The notes: generated from the sequence alone by a model not told the origin. 64,000 nt of DNA from an uncultured Oribacterium sp. (GCA_934270345.1 CAKQPT010000001.1:1-64000); one strand, 5' to 3'. Shown: positions 1 through 14,775, counted from the stretch's first letter. Made by a program: numbers and translations.

Positions 1-37
1 CATTGCAAATATTTAAAAATTGACAAAAAAATAAGGC

Positions 38-361
38 GTGGAGCGCCTTCTAGCGTTTTGGGGTGTCAAAGACCCGGCCATCGCAGCCGGTCTTCCGGAG
101 GCGATCAAGGAGCAGACACCATTCTATCTCAAGTGGCAGAAGCTTCCGGTCGTGAAGGCGAAGATCGGTCCACGTATGATGACCCTCATCGCGGATCCGA
201 ACGTATTCGAGCAGCTTCCGAAGGGCAAGGAGTGCAAGTGTTCCATCTCCGGCCTCTACATCCGCGGTATCAAGTCTGTCCGTGGCGGCAGCATCCCGAA
301 GGCGCCGGAAAAGAAGAAGGGCATCCTGGCACGCGCCAGAGAGATGGCTTCCAGAAAGTAA
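38..361 (+). pseudogene. Unrecognised 3' gene remnant or small protein
   Basis: The frame opens at a GTG with no convincing ribosome site, and an in-frame TAA lies 4 bp upstream at 32-34. It encodes about 107 residues and ends at a strong terminator. Codon use (gag, aag, ccg, cgt) matches the neighbours, so it is genuine coding DNA. The protein is basic at its C-terminus and has two close cysteines (KECKC, near residue 66). I do not recognise the family. Its abrupt start, directly after AT-rich DNA containing TTGACA at 20-25 but no matching -10 box, suggests the C-terminal part of a longer protein that lost its 5' end. A short intact protein cannot be excluded. In many Firmicutes rplL would be expected here, in front of rpoB, and this is not rplL. 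Confidence 0.45.
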
Positions 362-374
362 TCATGAAACAGAG

Positions 375-404
375 AGGAATCGACGATCGTCGATTCCTTT
401 TTTG
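375..404 (+). terminator. Rho-independent terminator after the first gene
   Basis: A perfect 24-bp palindrome (375-398, arms AGGAATCGACGA and its complement) is followed by a T-run, 13 bp after the stop codon at 359-361. It closes the upstream transcription unit and separates it from rpoB. Confidence 0.9.
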
Positions 405-527
405 TTTACACGTAGCCAGAGTCCCGAAGCAGATTTTGCTGGCCTTGGAGTACTGTGCTTCTGCTGCTGTCTCTCCGGGAATCTGGCGGGCCTTCCTGAT
501 CCATTGCAAAAAATTAAATTTCACATA

Positions 528-556
528 TTGACGAATATCCGGGGCCATGGTAGGAT
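528..556 (+). promoter_or_regulatory. Probable main rpoBC promoter
   Basis: TTGACG (528-533), a 17-bp spacer and TAGGAT (551-556) form a good sigma-A type promoter. Transcription would start near 563. The AT-rich stretch just upstream (502-520) resembles bases 1-20 of the window. Confidence 0.6.
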
Positions 557-656
557 AAAGTTTGCTTATTTTGGAGACGTGGGCTCAGTGCGCCTTTTTT
601 TAGACACGCCCGGCACCACCGCTCCTTTAAGATAAGATGAAACGAAAACCGATTCA

Positions 657-684
657 TTGAAATGTTGATACATCGAAATACAAT
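657..684 (+). promoter_or_regulatory. Possible second rpoBC promoter
   Basis: TTGAAA (657-662), a 16-bp spacer and TACAAT (679-684). It is weaker in spacing than the promoter at 528-556, but both hexamers are close to consensus. Confidence 0.4.
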
Positions 685-815
685 GCTCGTAACGATGAAT
701 GCACATTTTGAAATCCACATCTTTCTATGAATCACAGTGATCAAGTAAAGGAGTTTCCTGAACTGCCGTGTTTCCGGCATGAAGCGAAACGAATTTACTA
801 TGGGGTGAACGGTCA

Positions 816-4940
<4,125 letters not shown>

Positions 4941-4951
4941 TAGGAGGAAAG

Positions 4952-7900
4952 ATGGCACAGCTTGATAATATAAATAAGCCTGTTCAGTTTGATTCGATCA
5001 AGATCGGCCTGGCTTCTCCGGACAAGATTCTGGAGTGGTCCCACGGCGAAGTAAAGAAGCCGGAGACCATCAACTACAGAACGCTGAAGCCGGAGAAGGA
5101 CGGACTCTTCTGTGAGCGTATTTTCGGACCGGTCAAGGACTGGGAGTGCCACTGCGGCAAGTATAAGAAGATCCGCTATAAGGGCGTTATCTGCGATCGC
5201 TGCGGTGTTGAGGTTACCAAGTCCTCCGTTCGTCGTGAGCGTATGGGCCACATCGCGCTGGCAGCGCCTGTTTCCCACATCTGGTATTTCAAGGGTATCC
5301 CGTCCAGAATGGGTCTGATTCTTGATATCAGCCCGCGTATTCTGGAGCGTGTGCTCTATTTCGCAAGCTATGTTGTACTCGATAAGGGTGAGACCGGTCT
5401 GGATTACAAGCAGGTTCTCTCCGAGAAGGAGTACAGAGATGCGATCGAGCAGTATGGCTACGGCTCCTTCCGTGCAGGCATGGGCGCAGAGGCTGTACTG
5501 GAGCTGCTTCGCGGCATCGATCTCGAGAAGGAGTATGCAGAGCTTCGTCAGGAACTCGATGATGCTTCCGGTCAGAAGAGAACGAGAATCGTGAAGCGCC
5601 TCGAGGTCGTAGAGGCCTTCCGCTCCTCCGGTAATAAGCCGGAGTGGATGATCCTCACGAACCTTCCGGTGATTCCGCCTGATCTTCGTCCGATGGTTCA
5701 GCTCGATGGTGGTCGTTTCGCAACCTCGGATCTCAATGATCTCTATAGAAGAATCATCAACCGTAACAACCGTCTGGCTCGTCTCCTCGAGCTGGGCGCT
5801 CCGGAAATCATCGTACGTAACGAGAAGCGTATGCTCCAGGAGGCAGTGGATGCCCTGATCGATAACGGCCGTCGCGGCCGTCCGGTCACCGGCCCGGGTA
5901 ACCGTGCCCTCAAGTCCCTTTCCGATATGTTAAAGGGTAAGCAGGGACGTTTCCGTCAGAACCTGCTCGGTAAGCGAGTTGACTATTCCGGCCGTTCGGT
6001 TATCGTCGTAGGACCTGAGCTGAAGATCTATCAGTGCGGTGTTCCGAAGGAGATGGCCCTCGAGCTGTTCAAGCCGTTCGTTATGAAGGAGCTGGTTCAG
6101 TCCGGTAAGGCACATAACATCAAGAACGCGAAGAAGATGGTTGACCGTCTGGATCCGCAGGTATGGGACATCCTCGAGGATGTCATCAAGGGTCACCCGG
6201 TTATGCTGAACCGTGCCCCTACCCTGCACAGACTTGGTATCCAGGCCTTCGAGCCGACCCTCGTCGAGGGTAAGGCCATCAAGCTTCACCCGCTCGTATG
6301 TGCGGCCTTCAACGCCGACTTCGATGGTGACCAGATGGCGATCCACCTTCCGCTGACACAGGAAGCGCAGGCAGAGTGCAGATTCATGCTGCTTTCTCCG
6401 AATAACCTCCTGAAGCCGTCGGATGGTGGTGTAGTAGCCGTTCCTTCACAGGATATGGTACTCGGTATCTACTATATTACACAGGCGCGTCCGGGTGAGC
6501 CGAACGAGGGTATGTTCTTCAAGAGCATCAACGAGGCGATCCTCGCAAAGGAGAATGGCTACATCACGATGCACACCCTGATCAAGTGCAGAATCCGCAA
6601 GATCGTAAAGGCGGAGGATGGCACAGAGAAGATTATCGAGGGCGTTGTGAATACCACCGTCGGCCGTCTGATTTTCAATGAGATCATCCCGCAGGATCTC
6701 GGCTTCGTGGATCGTTCGATTCCGGGCAACGAGATTCTTCCAGAGATTGACTTCATCGTAAAGAAGAAGGATCTCAAGAAGATTCTGGAGAGAGTCATGG
6801 ATGTACATGGCGCTACCCAGACCGCCCTCACTCTGGATGATATCAAGGCGATGGGCTATAAGCAGTCCACCATCGCAGCGATGACCGTATCCATCTCGGA
6901 TATGACCGTCCCGGCGAGCAAGCAGAAGCTGCTGGCAGACGCACAGGCCATCGTTGACAAGATCGCGCGCAACTACCGCCGTGGTCTCGTTACCGAGGAG
7001 GAACGTTACCAGGAGGTAATCGATACCTGGAAGAAGACCGATGATCAGCTGACCAAGGATCTTCTCGGTGGACTCGATGCATACAACAACATCTTTATGA
7101 TGGCCGATTCCGGAGCCCGTGGATCCGATAAGCAGATCAAGCAGCTCGCTGGTATGCGTGGACTCATGGCGGATACAACCGGACGTACCATCGAGCTCCC
7201 GATCAAGTCGAACTTCCGTGAGGGTCTTGACGTACTCGAGTACTTCATCTCCGCACACGGTGCTCGTAAGGGACTTTCCGATACCGCGCTTCGTACGGCT
7301 GACTCCGGTTACCTTACGAGACGAATGGTTGACGTTACCCAGGATCTGATCATCCGTGAGCTTGACTGCTCTGCAGATAAGGGCAAGATCCCGTACCTGG
7401 AGATTTCCGCACTGGAGGAAGGCCAGGAGAAGATCGAGTCTCTGCAGGAGCGTATCACCGGTCGTTATATCGCAGAGGATGTTTATGATCCGGACACCGG
7501 AAAGCTCGTTGTACAGGCAGACCGCATGGTAACACCGAAGCGTGCGCCGAAGGTGATCGCTGCACTCCAGAAGCAGTTCGATAAGGACGTTGCAGAAGGC
7601 AAGCGTGACCCGAAGCAGAAGATGAAGGTGAAGATCAGAACCGTCCTCACCTGCCGTTCGAAGAATGGTATCTGTGCGAAGTGCTACGGCTCGAACCTGG
7701 CAACCGGTCAGCCGGTACAGGTCGGTGAGGCTGTTGGTATCATCGCTGCACAGTCCATCGGTGAGCCGGGTACCCAGCTTACGATGAGAACCTTCCATAC
7801 CGGTGGTGTGGCGGGTGGCGATATCACCCAGGGTCTTCCGAGAGTCGAGGAGCTTTTCGAGGCTCGTAGACCGAAGGGACTTGCGATCCTTACCGAGATT

Positions 7901-8671
7901 CCGGGCGTCGTTGAGATCAAGGAAACCGCGAAGAAGAGAGAGGTTGTCATCACGGATGCCGAGAGAGGCCAGTCCAAGACCTACCTCATTCCGTATGGTT
8001 CCAGACTGAAGGTGCTGGATGGTCAGGTACTCGAGGCCGGTGATGTTCTCACCGAAGGTTCCATCAACCCGCACGATCTTCTGAAGATCAAGGGCACCAA
8101 GGCAGTACAGGATTACATGATTTCTGAAGTTCAGCGTGTATACCGTCTGCAGGGTGTAGAGATTCAGGATCGTCATATCGAGATGATCGTTCATCAGATG
8201 ATGAAGAAGGAGCGTATCATGGAGGCCGGTGATTCCGATTTCATCCCTGGCACCACCGTGGATCGCCTCGACTTCGAGGATGAGAACGAGCGCCTGATTG
8301 CCGAGGGTAAGAAGCCGGCTGAGGGTAAGCGCGTGATGCTCGGTATCACGAAGGCATCTCTCGCAACCGATTCCTTCCTGTCTGCAGCATCCTTCCAGGA
8401 GACCACCAAGGTTCTGACCGAGGCGGCCATCAGTGGCAAGTCGGATCAGCTGATCGGTCTGAAGGAGAACGTTATCATCGGTAAGCTGATTCCGGCCGGT
8501 ACCGGTATGAGACGCTACAGAAATGTACAGCTCAGCCAGGACGAGCAGGATCTTCAGGATGATCACGATCAGATGTTCACACCGGATGAGGCCTTCGATA
8601 TCGATGCAGAGGGCGTTGAGCGTATCGCTGCACGTCGTCGGATCGAGAGAGAGAAGGAGAATATTCTTTAA
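4952..8671 (+). CDS. rpoC: RNA polymerase beta' subunit
   Basis: RpoC supplies the active-site magnesium of RNA polymerase and the clamp. The 1239-residue product has the N-terminal zinc site (Cys66, Cys68, Cys81, Cys84) and the catalytic NADFDGDQ motif at about residues 454-461. The C-terminal region contains the second cysteine cluster ([13 protein letters not shown]) and the trigger/bridge-helix region. The length is typical of Firmicutes and there is no large insertion. A strong AGGAGG precedes ATG 4952, 11 bp after rpoB, so the two are cotranscribed. The gene is followed by a combined promoter/hairpin region before rpsL. Confidence 0.98.
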   Translation: MAQLDNINKPVQFDSIKIGLASPDKILEWSHGEVKKPETINYRTLKPEKDGLFCERIFGPVKDWECHCGKYKKIRYKGVICDRCGVEVTKSSVRRERMGHIALAAPVSHIWYFKGIPSRMGLILDISPRILERVLYFASYVVLDKGETGLDYKQVLSEKEYRDAIEQYGYGSFRAGMGAEAVLELLRGIDLEKEYAELRQELDDASGQKRTRIVKRLEVVEAFRSSGNKPEWMILTNLPVIPPDLRPMVQLDGGRFATSDLNDLYRRIINRNNRLARLLELGAPEIIVRNEKRMLQEAVDALIDNGRRGRPVTGPGNRALKSLSDMLKGKQGRFRQNLLGKRVDYSGRSVIVVGPELKIYQCGVPKEMALELFKPFVMKELVQSGKAHNIKNAKKMVDRLDPQVWDILEDVIKGHPVMLNRAPTLHRLGIQAFEPTLVEGKAIKLHPLVCAAFNADFDGDQMAIHLPLTQEAQAECRFMLLSPNNLLKPSDGGVVAVPSQDMVLGIYYITQARPGEPNEGMFFKSINEAILAKENGYITMHTLIKCRIRKIVKAEDGTEKIIEGVVNTTVGRLIFNEIIPQDLGFVDRSIPGNEILPEIDFIVKKKDLKKILERVMDVHGATQTALTLDDIKAMGYKQSTIAAMTVSISDMTVPASKQKLLADAQAIVDKIARNYRRGLVTEEERYQEVIDTWKKTDDQLTKDLLGGLDAYNNIFMMADSGARGSDKQIKQLAGMRGLMADTTGRTIELPIKSNFREGLDVLEYFISAHGARKGLSDTALRTADSGYLTRRMVDVTQDLIIRELDCSADKGKIPYLEISALEEGQEKIESLQERITGRYIAEDVYDPDTGKLVVQADRMVTPKRAPKVIAALQKQFDKDVAEGKRDPKQKMKVKIRTVLTCRSKNGICAKCYGSNLATGQPVQVGEAVGIIAAQSIGEPGTQLTMRTFHTGGVAGGDITQGLPRVEELFEARRPKGLAILTEIPGVVEIKETAKKREVVITDAERGQSKTYLIPYGSRLKVLDGQVLEAGDVLTEGSINPHDLLKIKGTKAVQDYMISEVQRVYRLQGVEIQDRHIEMIVHQMMKKERIMEAGDSDFIPGTTVDRLDFEDENERLIAEGKKPAEGKRVMLGITKASLATDSFLSAASFQETTKVLTEAAISGKSDQLIGLKENVIIGKLIPAGTGMRRYRNVQLSQDEQDLQDDHDQMFTPDEAFDIDAEGVERIAARRRIEREKENIL

Positions 8672-8694
8672 TAGAAAACATTCTGCAAAACTCA

Positions 8695-8723
8695 TTGACA
8701 AGAAAATTCGATTGAAGTATATT
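8695..8723 (+). promoter_or_regulatory. rpsL operon promoter
   Basis: A perfect TTGACA (8695-8700), a 17-bp spacer and TATATT (8718-8723). The predicted start, near 8730, falls inside the 5' arm of the hairpin at 8727-8750. The same sequence can therefore end rpoBC transcripts and start the rpsL unit. Confidence 0.8.
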
Positions 8724-8726
8724 ACT

Positions 8727-8757
8727 AGGGCATGCGCAAAAGCATGCCCTGTTTTTT
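8727..8757 (+). terminator. rpoBC terminator overlapping the rpsL promoter start site
   Basis: Arms AGGGCATGC (8727-8735) and GCATGCCCT (8742-8750) with a 6-nt loop and a run of six T. RNA started at about 8730 would lack the first bases of the 5' arm, weakening the hairpin for new transcripts but not for read-through from rpoC. Confidence 0.8.
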
Positions 8758-8806
8758 GTTTCCAGGGACCAAAACGAGAGAATAAACCTAATGAAAGGAG
8801 AACCAA

Positions 8807-9226
8807 ATGCCTACATTTAACCAGTTAGTAAGAAAGGGCAGAACTTCTTCCAAGAAGAAGTCCACAGCGCCTGCACTTCAGAGAGGTTTCAACTCTTTAA
8901 AGAAGGTTGCAACTAACAATAGCGCTCCTCAGAAGCGTGGTGTATGTACTGCTGTTAAGACAGCAACACCGAAGAAGCCGAACTCAGCTCTTCGTAAGAT
9001 CGCGAGAGTAAGACTTTCCAACGGTATCGAAGTTACATCCTACATTCCTGGAGAGGGCCACAACCTGCAGGAGCACTCTGTTGTAATGATTCGTGGCGGC
9101 CGTGTTAAGGATCTTCCTGGTACAAGATACCATATCATCCGTGGAACACTGGATACAGCCGGCGTTGCAAACAGAATGCAGGCCCGTTCAAAGTACGGTG
9201 CCAAGAGACCGAAGGCTAAGAAGTAA
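8807..9226 (+). CDS. rpsL: 30S ribosomal protein S12
   Basis: S12 lies at the decoding centre of the 30S subunit. The 139-residue product is full length and highly conserved, with the [11 protein letters not shown] loop that contacts 16S rRNA. The lysines whose replacement gives streptomycin resistance are present, as is the basic tail ([11 protein letters not shown]). ATG 8807 follows AAAGGAG at good spacing. It heads the rpsL-rpsG-fusA group, whose order is conserved in most bacteria. Confidence 0.98.
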   Translation: MPTFNQLVRKGRTSSKKKSTAPALQRGFNSLKKVATNNSAPQKRGVCTAVKTATPKKPNSALRKIARVRLSNGIEVTSYIPGEGHNLQEHSVVMIRGGRVKDLPGTRYHIIRGTLDTAGVANRMQARSKYGAKRPKAKK

Positions 9227-9320
9227 TCAGCTTCGATCTACGTTGTAAAAAGACATGGTTAAAATGACGGATAATGGAACTCATTATTATATAAGAAGAG
9301 ATGTCCAGAAGTCCGCATGA

Positions 9321-9359
9321 ACTCGCAAAACACAATTTCAGATTGCAGTTGCGAAGAGT
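9321..9359 (+). promoter_or_regulatory. Imperfect inverted repeat upstream of rpsG
   Basis: ACTCGCAA (9321-9328) can pair with TTGC..GAGT (9349-9359) across a 3-nt bulge. It lies in the 172-bp gap between rpsL and rpsG, which has no other clear signal. S7 or S12 leader control is possible, but the structure is modest. Confidence 0.3.
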
Positions 9360-9398
9360 ACCGATGATCTAAAACAAATTTTTAAGGAGGGAAGTAAC

Positions 9399-9869
9399 GT
9401 GCCACGTAAAGGACATACTCTGCACAGAGACGTACTTGCAGACCCGGTTTACAATTCCAAGCTTGTAACCAAGCTTGTTAACTCCATCATGCTTGATGGT
9501 AAGAAGGGTATTGCTCAGAAGATCGTCTATGGTGCATTCGACATTGTCGCTGAGAAGAGCGGCAAGGAAGCAACAGAAGTATTTGAAGAGGCTATGAACA
9601 ACATCATGCCTGTTCTTGAAGTTAAGGCTAAGCGTATCGGTGGTGCTACATACCAGGTACCGATGGAGGTTAAGCCTGAGAGACGTCAGACCCTTGGCCT
9701 TCGCTGGCTTACTGAGTTCTCACGTAAGAGATCTGAGAAGACACAGGCTGAGAGACTGGCAAACGAGATTATGGATGCTGCAAACAACACGGGTGCAGCT
9801 GTAAAGCGTAAAGAGGAAATGCATAGAATGGCGGACGCTAATAAGGCATTTGCTCATTACAGATTCTGA
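9399..9869 (+). CDS. rpsG: 30S ribosomal protein S7
   Basis: S7 nucleates assembly of the 30S head and in several bacteria represses its own operon. The 156-residue product begins with PRKG and contains the conserved core ([28 protein letters not shown]) and the C-terminal [15 protein letters not shown]. The start codon is GTG at 9399 behind a strong AAGGAGGG; the sequence immediately after GTG matches the family N-terminus, which fixes the start. fusA follows after 15 bp. Confidence 0.97.
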   Translation: MPRKGHTLHRDVLADPVYNSKLVTKLVNSIMLDGKKGIAQKIVYGAFDIVAEKSGKEATEVFEEAMNNIMPVLEVKAKRIGGATYQVPMEVKPERRQTLGLRWLTEFSRKRSEKTQAERLANEIMDAANNTGAAVKRKEEMHRMADANKAFAHYRF

Positions 9870-9884
9870 TAGGGGGAAAATACT

Positions 9885-12008
9885 TTGGCTGATAAGAGAC
9901 AGTATTCACTTGAGCATACAAGAAATATTGGTATCATGGCACATATCGATGCCGGTAAGACCACACTCTCAGAGCGTATTCTCTTCTACACTGGAATTAA
10001 TCACAAGATCGGTGATACCCACGACGGTACTGCAACCATGGACTGGATGGCCCAGGAGCAGGAGCGTGGTATCACCATCACATCAGCCGCTACCACATGT
10101 CACTGGATCCCAGAGCATGAGCATCAGAAGATCGCCGGTGCACCTGAGTACCGTATCAACATCATCGATACTCCGGGCCACGTAGACTTCACCGTAGAGG
10201 TTGAGCGTTCTCTCCGTGTACTTGACGGCGCTGTCGGCGTATTTGATGCGAAGAGCGGTGTTGAGCCTCAGTCTGAGAACGTATGGAGACAGGCGGATAC
10301 TTATCACGTACCGAGAATTGCATTCATCAACAAGATGGATGTCGTCGGTGCGGATTTCTTCCATTCTGTACAGACCATCGTTGATCGTCTTGGCAAGAAC
10401 TGTGTTATCCTTCAGTACCCGATGGGCGCGGAGGATACCTATGTAGGTCTCATCGATCTTTTCGAGATGAGAGCTTACTTCTACAGAGATGATAAGGGCC
10501 AGGATATCGAAGTTACCGACGTTCCTGAGGAGTACAAGGATGCAGCTCAGGAGTACCACGACAAGCTCGTTGAGCAGGTTTGTGAGCTCGATGATGATCT
10601 GATGATGATGTACCTTGAGGGTGAGGTGCCGACCGTAGAGCAGATGAAGGCTGTCCTTCGTAAGGCAACCATCGCCGGTGATGCGATCCCGTGCCTCTGC
10701 GGTACTGCTTACAGAAACAAGGGCGTTCAGAAGCTTCTCGATGCGGTTATCGATTACCTTCCGGCACCTACCGACATCCCGGATGTCGAGGGTACCGATG
10801 AGGACGGTAATCCGGATAGCAGACCTTCATCTGATGATGCACCGTTCTCTGCACTTGCATTCAAGATCATGACCGACCCGTTCGTAGGTAAGCTTGCTTA
10901 CTTCAGAGTGTACTCCGGTACTCTCAAGAACGGTTCCTACTGCCTGAATTCTACCAAGGGTAAGAAGGAGCGTGTAGGTCGTCTGCTTCAGATGCATGCG
11001 AATAAGAGAATGGACCTCGATGAGGTATTCTCCGGTGATATCGCAGCTGCTGTAGGTTTCAAGACCACATCGACCGGTGATACTCTCTGTGATGAGAATC
11101 ACCCGATCATTCTTGAGTCCATGGAGTTCCCGGAGCCGGTTATCTCCGTAGCGATCGAGCCGAAGACCAAGGCTTCTCAGGGCAAGATGACCGATGCTCT
11201 CGCAAAGCTTGCCGAGGAGGATCCGACCTTCCGTGTAAGAACCAATGAAGAGACTGGTCAGACCATCATCTCCGGTATGGGTGAGCTTCACCTGGAGATC
11301 ATCGTTGACCGTCTTATGCGTGAGTTCAAGGTTGAGGCAAACGTTGGTGCGCCTGAGGTAGCTTACAAGGAGACCTTCACCAAGGCTGTCGATGTTCAGG
11401 GCCGTTACGTTCACCAGTCCGGTGGTTCCGGTATGTACGGTGACTGTAAGGTTAAGTTCACACCGATGGATCCGAACGGCGAAGAGACCTTCAAGTTCCA
11501 GTCTACCGTTGTCGGTGGATCGATTCCGAAGGAGTACATCCCGGCGATCGAGAAGGGTATCCGCAGCGCAGCAGAGTCTGGTATACTTGCAGGCTATCCG
11601 GTACTCGGCGTAGACGCAAACGTATACGACGGTTCCTACCATGATGTCGACTCTAACGAGCGTGCATTCGAGTTCGCCGGATCGATCGCATTCAAGAACG
11701 CGATGGCGAAGGCTGATCCTATTCTTCTCGAGCCGATCATGAAGGTTGAGATCACGACTCCGGAGGAGTACATGGGTAACGTTATCGGTGACGTCAACTC
11801 TCGTCGTGGCCGTATCGAGTCCATGGAGGACATCCCATCCGGTAAGCAGGTAAACTCGTTTGTTCCGCTTTCCGAGATGTTCGGATATGCAACCGATCTT
11901 CGTTCCAAGACCCAGGGTCGTGCAAACTACTCTATGTTCTTTGACCACTATGAGAAGTGCCCGAAGAACGTTCAGGATGCTGTACTCAAGGAGCGTAACG
12001 GTAAGTAA
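9885..12008 (+). CDS. fusA: Translation elongation factor G
   Basis: EF-G is the GTPase that moves tRNA and mRNA through the ribosome after peptide transfer. The 707-residue product shows the G1 motif AHIDAGKTT (residues 19-27), the switch region [19 protein letters not shown] and NKMD, followed by domains II-V. The start is a TTG at 9885 behind AGGGGG; no ATG or GTG lies closer to the family N-terminus, and residues 2-10 match other EF-G proteins. The weak start may tune output. Cotranscription with rpsG is likely (15-bp gap). Confidence 0.97.
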   Translation: MADKRQYSLEHTRNIGIMAHIDAGKTTLSERILFYTGINHKIGDTHDGTATMDWMAQEQERGITITSAATTCHWIPEHEHQKIAGAPEYRINIIDTPGHVDFTVEVERSLRVLDGAVGVFDAKSGVEPQSENVWRQADTYHVPRIAFINKMDVVGADFFHSVQTIVDRLGKNCVILQYPMGAEDTYVGLIDLFEMRAYFYRDDKGQDIEVTDVPEEYKDAAQEYHDKLVEQVCELDDDLMMMYLEGEVPTVEQMKAVLRKATIAGDAIPCLCGTAYRNKGVQKLLDAVIDYLPAPTDIPDVEGTDEDGNPDSRPSSDDAPFSALAFKIMTDPFVGKLAYFRVYSGTLKNGSYCLNSTKGKKERVGRLLQMHANKRMDLDEVFSGDIAAAVGFKTTSTGDTLCDENHPIILESMEFPEPVISVAIEPKTKASQGKMTDALAKLAEEDPTFRVRTNEETGQTIISGMGELHLEIIVDRLMREFKVEANVGAPEVAYKETFTKAVDVQGRYVHQSGGSGMYGDCKVKFTPMDPNGEETFKFQSTVVGGSIPKEYIPAIEKGIRSAAESGILAGYPVLGVDANVYDGSYHDVDSNERAFEFAGSIAFKNAMAKADPILLEPIMKVEITTPEEYMGNVIGDVNSRRGRIESMEDIPSGKQVNSFVPLSEMFGYATDLRSKTQGRANYSMFFDHYEKCPKNVQDAVLKERNGK

Positions 12009-12047
12009 TTACCGCGGTGGATGTTTTCAGTCCAGATCATAAAAATC

Positions 12048-12093
12048 AAGTGTTTTCGGGCTTCCGACCTCGTTCGGACGCCTAAAAATACTT
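12048..12093 (+). terminator. Long imperfect hairpin after fusA
   Basis: Two 20-nt arms (12048-12067 and 12074-12093) pair at 16 of 20 positions, with a 6-nt loop, in the 234-bp gap before tuf. There is no clean T-run, so it may be a processing or partial termination site. Its end overlaps the -35 box of the tuf promoter. Confidence 0.45.
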
Positions 12094-12120
12094 GATAAAA
12101 TAGAATAACGATGATAAAAT
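12092..12120 (+). promoter_or_regulatory. Probable tuf promoter
   Basis: TTGATA (12092-12097), a 17-bp spacer and TAAAAT (12115-12120) would give a leader of about 115 nt. This allows tuf to be made in excess of fusA, as EF-Tu levels require. Confidence 0.65.
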
Positions 12121-12242
12121 CATGTTTGCTGATTGAGCATACACTGTGCTCAGAAGCATAATGTATTGCACGGAGCATGCAAGCGCATGCATAGTGCTTG
12201 ACATGATTTTCGTTGTATTACATTTAATGGAGGTATTTTAAA

Positions 12243-13436
12243 ATGGCAAAGGCACATTTTAACAGAACGAAGCCACATTGTAACATTGGTACCATCGGTC
12301 ACGTAGACCACGGTAAGACCACTCTTACAGCTGCTATCACAGCTGTTCTCGCTGACAGACTTGGCATGGAGCCAGCTGTTCCTTTCGATCAGATCGATAA
12401 GGCACCGGAGGAGAGAGAGAGAGGTATCACCATCAACTCCGCTCACGTTGAGTACGAGACTGAGAAGCGTCACTATGCTCACGTTGACTGCCCGGGCCAC
12501 GCTGACTACGTAAAGAACATGATCACTGGTGCTGCACAGATGGATGGTGCTATCCTCGTTGTAGCTGCTACCGATGGTGTTATGGCACAGACCAGAGAGC
12601 ATATCCTTCTTGCTCGTCAGGTAGGTGTTCCGGCTATCGTTGTATTCCTTAACAAGTGCGACATGGTTGATGACCCTGAGCTTCTTGAGCTCGTTGAGAT
12701 GGAGGTTAGAGACCTTCTGAACGAGTATGAGTTCCCAGGCGATGAGATCCCTGTAATCCACGGTTCTGCTCTTAAGGCTCTCGAGGATCCGAAGTCTGAG
12801 TGGGGCGATAAGATCATGGAGCTCATGGACGCTGTTGACTCTTACATCCCTGAGCCAGCTCGTGAGACTGATAAGCCGTTCCTTATGCCAGTCGAGGACG
12901 TATTCACCATCACAGGTCGTGGTACTGTAGCTACCGGCCGTGTAGAGCGTGGTGTTCTTCACGTTTCCGATGAGCTTGAGATCGTTGGTATTTCCGAGGA
13001 GACTCAGAAGACTGTCGTAACTGGTATCGAGATGTTCCGTAAGACTCTTGACGAGGCTGAGGCTGGTGATAACGTAGGTCTTCTCCTTCGTGGTATCAAC
13101 CGTGACCAGATCGAGAGAGGTCAGGTTCTCTGCAAGCCGGGTACTGTAAAGTGCCACAAGAAGTTTACCGCTCAGGTTTACGTTCTTACAAAGGACGAGG
13201 GTGGCCGTCATACTCCGTTCTTCACAAACTACAGACCGCAGTTCTACTTCAGAACAACTGATGTAACTGGTGTCTGCGAGCTTCCGGATGGCGTAGAGAT
13301 GTGCATGCCTGGTGATAACACCGAGATGACCGTTGAGCTTATTCACCCGGTAGCTATGGAGGAGGGTCTCCGTTTCGCTATCCGTGAGGGTGGTAGAACC
13401 GTTGGTTCTGGTAGAGTAGTAAGCATCGAGGACTAA
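12243..13436 (+). CDS. tuf: Translation elongation factor Tu
   Basis: EF-Tu carries aminoacyl-tRNA to the ribosome as a GTP complex. The 397-residue product has GHVDHGKTT (residues 19-27), the switch [29 protein letters not shown] and the three-domain length of the family. ATG 12243 follows GGAGG. Codon use is strongly biased, as expected for the most abundant protein. It has its own upstream promoter and a strong terminator behind it, so it is a single-gene unit, or the last gene of the fusA operon by read-through. Confidence 0.98.
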   Translation: MAKAHFNRTKPHCNIGTIGHVDHGKTTLTAAITAVLADRLGMEPAVPFDQIDKAPEERERGITINSAHVEYETEKRHYAHVDCPGHADYVKNMITGAAQMDGAILVVAATDGVMAQTREHILLARQVGVPAIVVFLNKCDMVDDPELLELVEMEVRDLLNEYEFPGDEIPVIHGSALKALEDPKSEWGDKIMELMDAVDSYIPEPARETDKPFLMPVEDVFTITGRGTVATGRVERGVLHVSDELEIVGISEETQKTVVTGIEMFRKTLDEAEAGDNVGLLLRGINRDQIERGQVLCKPGTVKCHKKFTAQVYVLTKDEGGRHTPFFTNYRPQFYFRTTDVTGVCELPDGVEMCMPGDNTEMTVELIHPVAMEEGLRFAIREGGRTVGSGRVVSIED

Positions 13437-13465
13437 TTCTGTCAGGCTATAAGCTAAGAATGATG

Positions 13466-13502
13466 ACAGCGTGGAGAGAAATCTCCACGCTGTTTTTTTT
13501 CC
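13466..13502 (+). terminator. tuf terminator
   Basis: A perfect 12-bp stem (13466-13477 with 13482-13493), a GAAA tetraloop and a run of about eight T. This is the strongest terminator in the window by inspection. Confidence 0.95.
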
Positions 13503-13539
13503 TTCCGGATACTTGACTCCTGCGGTGTACTTACGAGAG

Positions 13540-13568
13540 TGGACAGATAGAATATATGCAGATATAAT
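13540..13568 (+). promoter_or_regulatory. Promoter of the TSCPD/VTT operon
   Basis: TGGACA (13540-13545), a 17-bp spacer and a perfect TATAAT (13563-13568), about 50 bp before the TSCPD gene. Confidence 0.7.
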
Positions 13569-13620
13569 GTAGGACAAAATAAAATTGAAGACATGTAGAG
13601 CTTTGGTAAGGAGGACTTTT

Positions 13621-13887
13621 ATGACACAGGAATTTACATATAGACCGAAGATGGTATGTTCTACGGAGATTACATTTGAGCTGGATGACGAAAATAAGAT
13701 TCATAAGCTTCGCTTTCGCGGTGGCTGCAATGGAAACCTGAAGGCGATCGGTCGTCTCGTAGAGGGACAGGAGGCCTCAAAGGTTTCAGAGATTCTGCGT
13801 GGAAACACATGTGGACCTCGCCCTACCTCTTGTGCGGATCAGTTCTCGAAGGCCATCGATCAGGCACTTGCTGAGAAGAACGCATGA
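13621..13887 (+). CDS. TSCPD-domain protein (TIGR03905-like)
   Basis: An 88-residue protein matching the small TSCPD-domain family: [18 protein letters not shown], then [16 protein letters not shown]. Family members are about 80 residues, often annotated with TIGR03905, and related to the C-terminal domain of some vitamin B12-dependent ribonucleotide reductases. The function is not established. Conserved cysteines suggest metal or thiol chemistry. The start is ATG 13621 behind AAGGAGG rather than the in-frame TTG further upstream, which lacks a ribosome site. Its stop overlaps the next start (ATGA), so the two are translationally coupled. Confidence 0.8.
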   Translation: MTQEFTYRPKMVCSTEITFELDDENKIHKLRFRGGCNGNLKAIGRLVEGQEASKVSEILRGNTCGPRPTSCADQFSKAIDQALAEKNA

Positions 13888-14582
13888 AACGGGAATTTCG
13901 CCAGAAGCTGATCGGTATTTCGGCGATCATTCTGCTCCTGCTTCTGATCGTTCTGATTTTCTATCTGACCTTCAATCATATTTTTCCTGGCCTGTGGCCG
14001 CTTCTCAAGGCCGGAGATGAACAGGGAATTGCGCGCTATCTCGAGCTGGAGGGCGAGTGGAAGGGTCTGATTCTGGCGGTCGTGCTGTCTGCTCTCCAGG
14101 TCGTGAGCATCGTTCTGCCGGGACTTCCGATTCACCTGGCGGTCGGTATGATCTATGGCTGGGTGAAAGCGTCGATTGCCTGCTACATTGGCTTCGTGCT
14201 CGGAAATGCACTCGTATTTGCTGTAGCGCGGAAGCTTGGGCGCAGGCTCGGAAACTATATTCCGGGGCTGAATCGCCAGAACTGGCTGACGCAGAAAATC
14301 AATTCGAGACACCCGGCGTTTGTGGTCGCCATCGCCTGCATGGTCCCGGCGGTGCCGAACGGCGCGATACCTTATATTGCGTCTCGTGCGGATATTACAG
14401 GAAAAGGTTATGTCGGCGCCGTGGCGGCGACGGCATGGCTGCAGTGTGTTACGAACTGCCTCTGTGGATATTTTCTGATCCTCGGGCAGTACCTCGGCGC
14501 CGTGATCGTGTTTATCGCGCAGCTCCTCATCATCGGGCTGATCAGCTGGAAGAGAGAAGCGCTGCTGGGAAGATTGAAGTAA
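13884..14582 (+). CDS. VTT-domain (TVP38/TMEM64, DedA-like) membrane protein
   Basis: A 232-residue integral membrane protein. An N-terminal helix (about residues 10-32) is followed by the VTT-domain core, with the re-entrant LPGLPIHLAVGMIYG segment and the VPAVPNGAIPYIASR segment, and then C-terminal helices. Homologues include YdjX/YdjZ and are proposed to work in lipid scrambling or transport, but the substrate here is unknown. It overlaps the TSCPD gene by 4 bp (ATGA). A terminator follows directly. Family membership is confident, the role is not. Confidence 0.8.
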   Translation: MKREFRQKLIGISAIILLLLLIVLIFYLTFNHIFPGLWPLLKAGDEQGIARYLELEGEWKGLILAVVLSALQVVSIVLPGLPIHLAVGMIYGWVKASIACYIGFVLGNALVFAVARKLGRRLGNYIPGLNRQNWLTQKINSRHPAFVVAIACMVPAVPNGAIPYIASRADITGKGYVGAVAATAWLQCVTNCLCGYFLILGQYLGAVIVFIAQLLIIGLISWKREALLGRLK

Positions 14583-14594
14583 ACGTATGCAATC

Positions 14595-14629
14595 ATCCTG
14601 CGGGTCTGGAAAGGCCCGCAGGATTTTTT
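14595..14629 (+). terminator. Terminator of the TSCPD/VTT operon
   Basis: A 13-bp GC-rich stem (ATCCTGCGGGTCT, 14595-14607, pairing with 14612-14624, one G-T pair) is followed by a T-run. Confidence 0.9.
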
Positions 14630-14688
14630 GTAAGAACTTTGCTACTATCATCTTCGATCAGCATATAGTATGATGATTGTTGTAAAAT

Positions 14689-14730
14689 TATGTCATATTG
14701 ATGTCAGGATACATCTTGATGGATGACATA
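14689..14730. promoter_or_regulatory. Inverted repeat in the upstream region of the wall-binding protein gene
   Basis: TATGTCAT (14689-14696) and its exact complement ATGACATA (14723-14730) lie 26 bp apart, 46 bp before the start codon at 14776. Between them are further related copies (GATGTC, ACATC). It could be an operator or a leader stem; no protein can be named. Confidence 0.4.
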
Positions 14731-14775
14731 TAGAAATATCGAAATCTGTATGTTATGTTGAATCGGAGTTTTCAT

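Larger units (their letters stand above)
405..815 (+). other. Long untranslated region upstream of rpoB
   Basis: I see no gene in these 411 bp. The first part (405-500) has no clear structure. Promoter-like sequences lie at 528-556 and 657-684, giving leaders of roughly 250 and 125 nt before rpoB. A run of seven T at 595-601 follows a weak GC-rich stem (about 577-594) and could be an attenuator, but the stem is poor. The sequence just before the rpoB start (GGGGTG, 801-806) serves as its ribosome site. Confidence 0.5.

Noticed and set aside
6446..8806. A 786-residue open frame on the minus strand
   Set aside because: Antisense to rpoC with the same bias-derived composition; rpoC is certain on the other strand.
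12180..12197. GCATGC-AAGC-GCATGC inverted repeat before tuf as a terminator
   Set aside because: It has no T-run and lies downstream of the tuf promoter; at most it is a small leader hairpin.
12198..12226. TTGACA at 12198-12203 as the tuf promoter
   Set aside because: A -10 at 17 bp would be CATTTA, next to the ribosome site, leaving no leader. TTGATA-17-TAAAAT at 12092-12120 is better.
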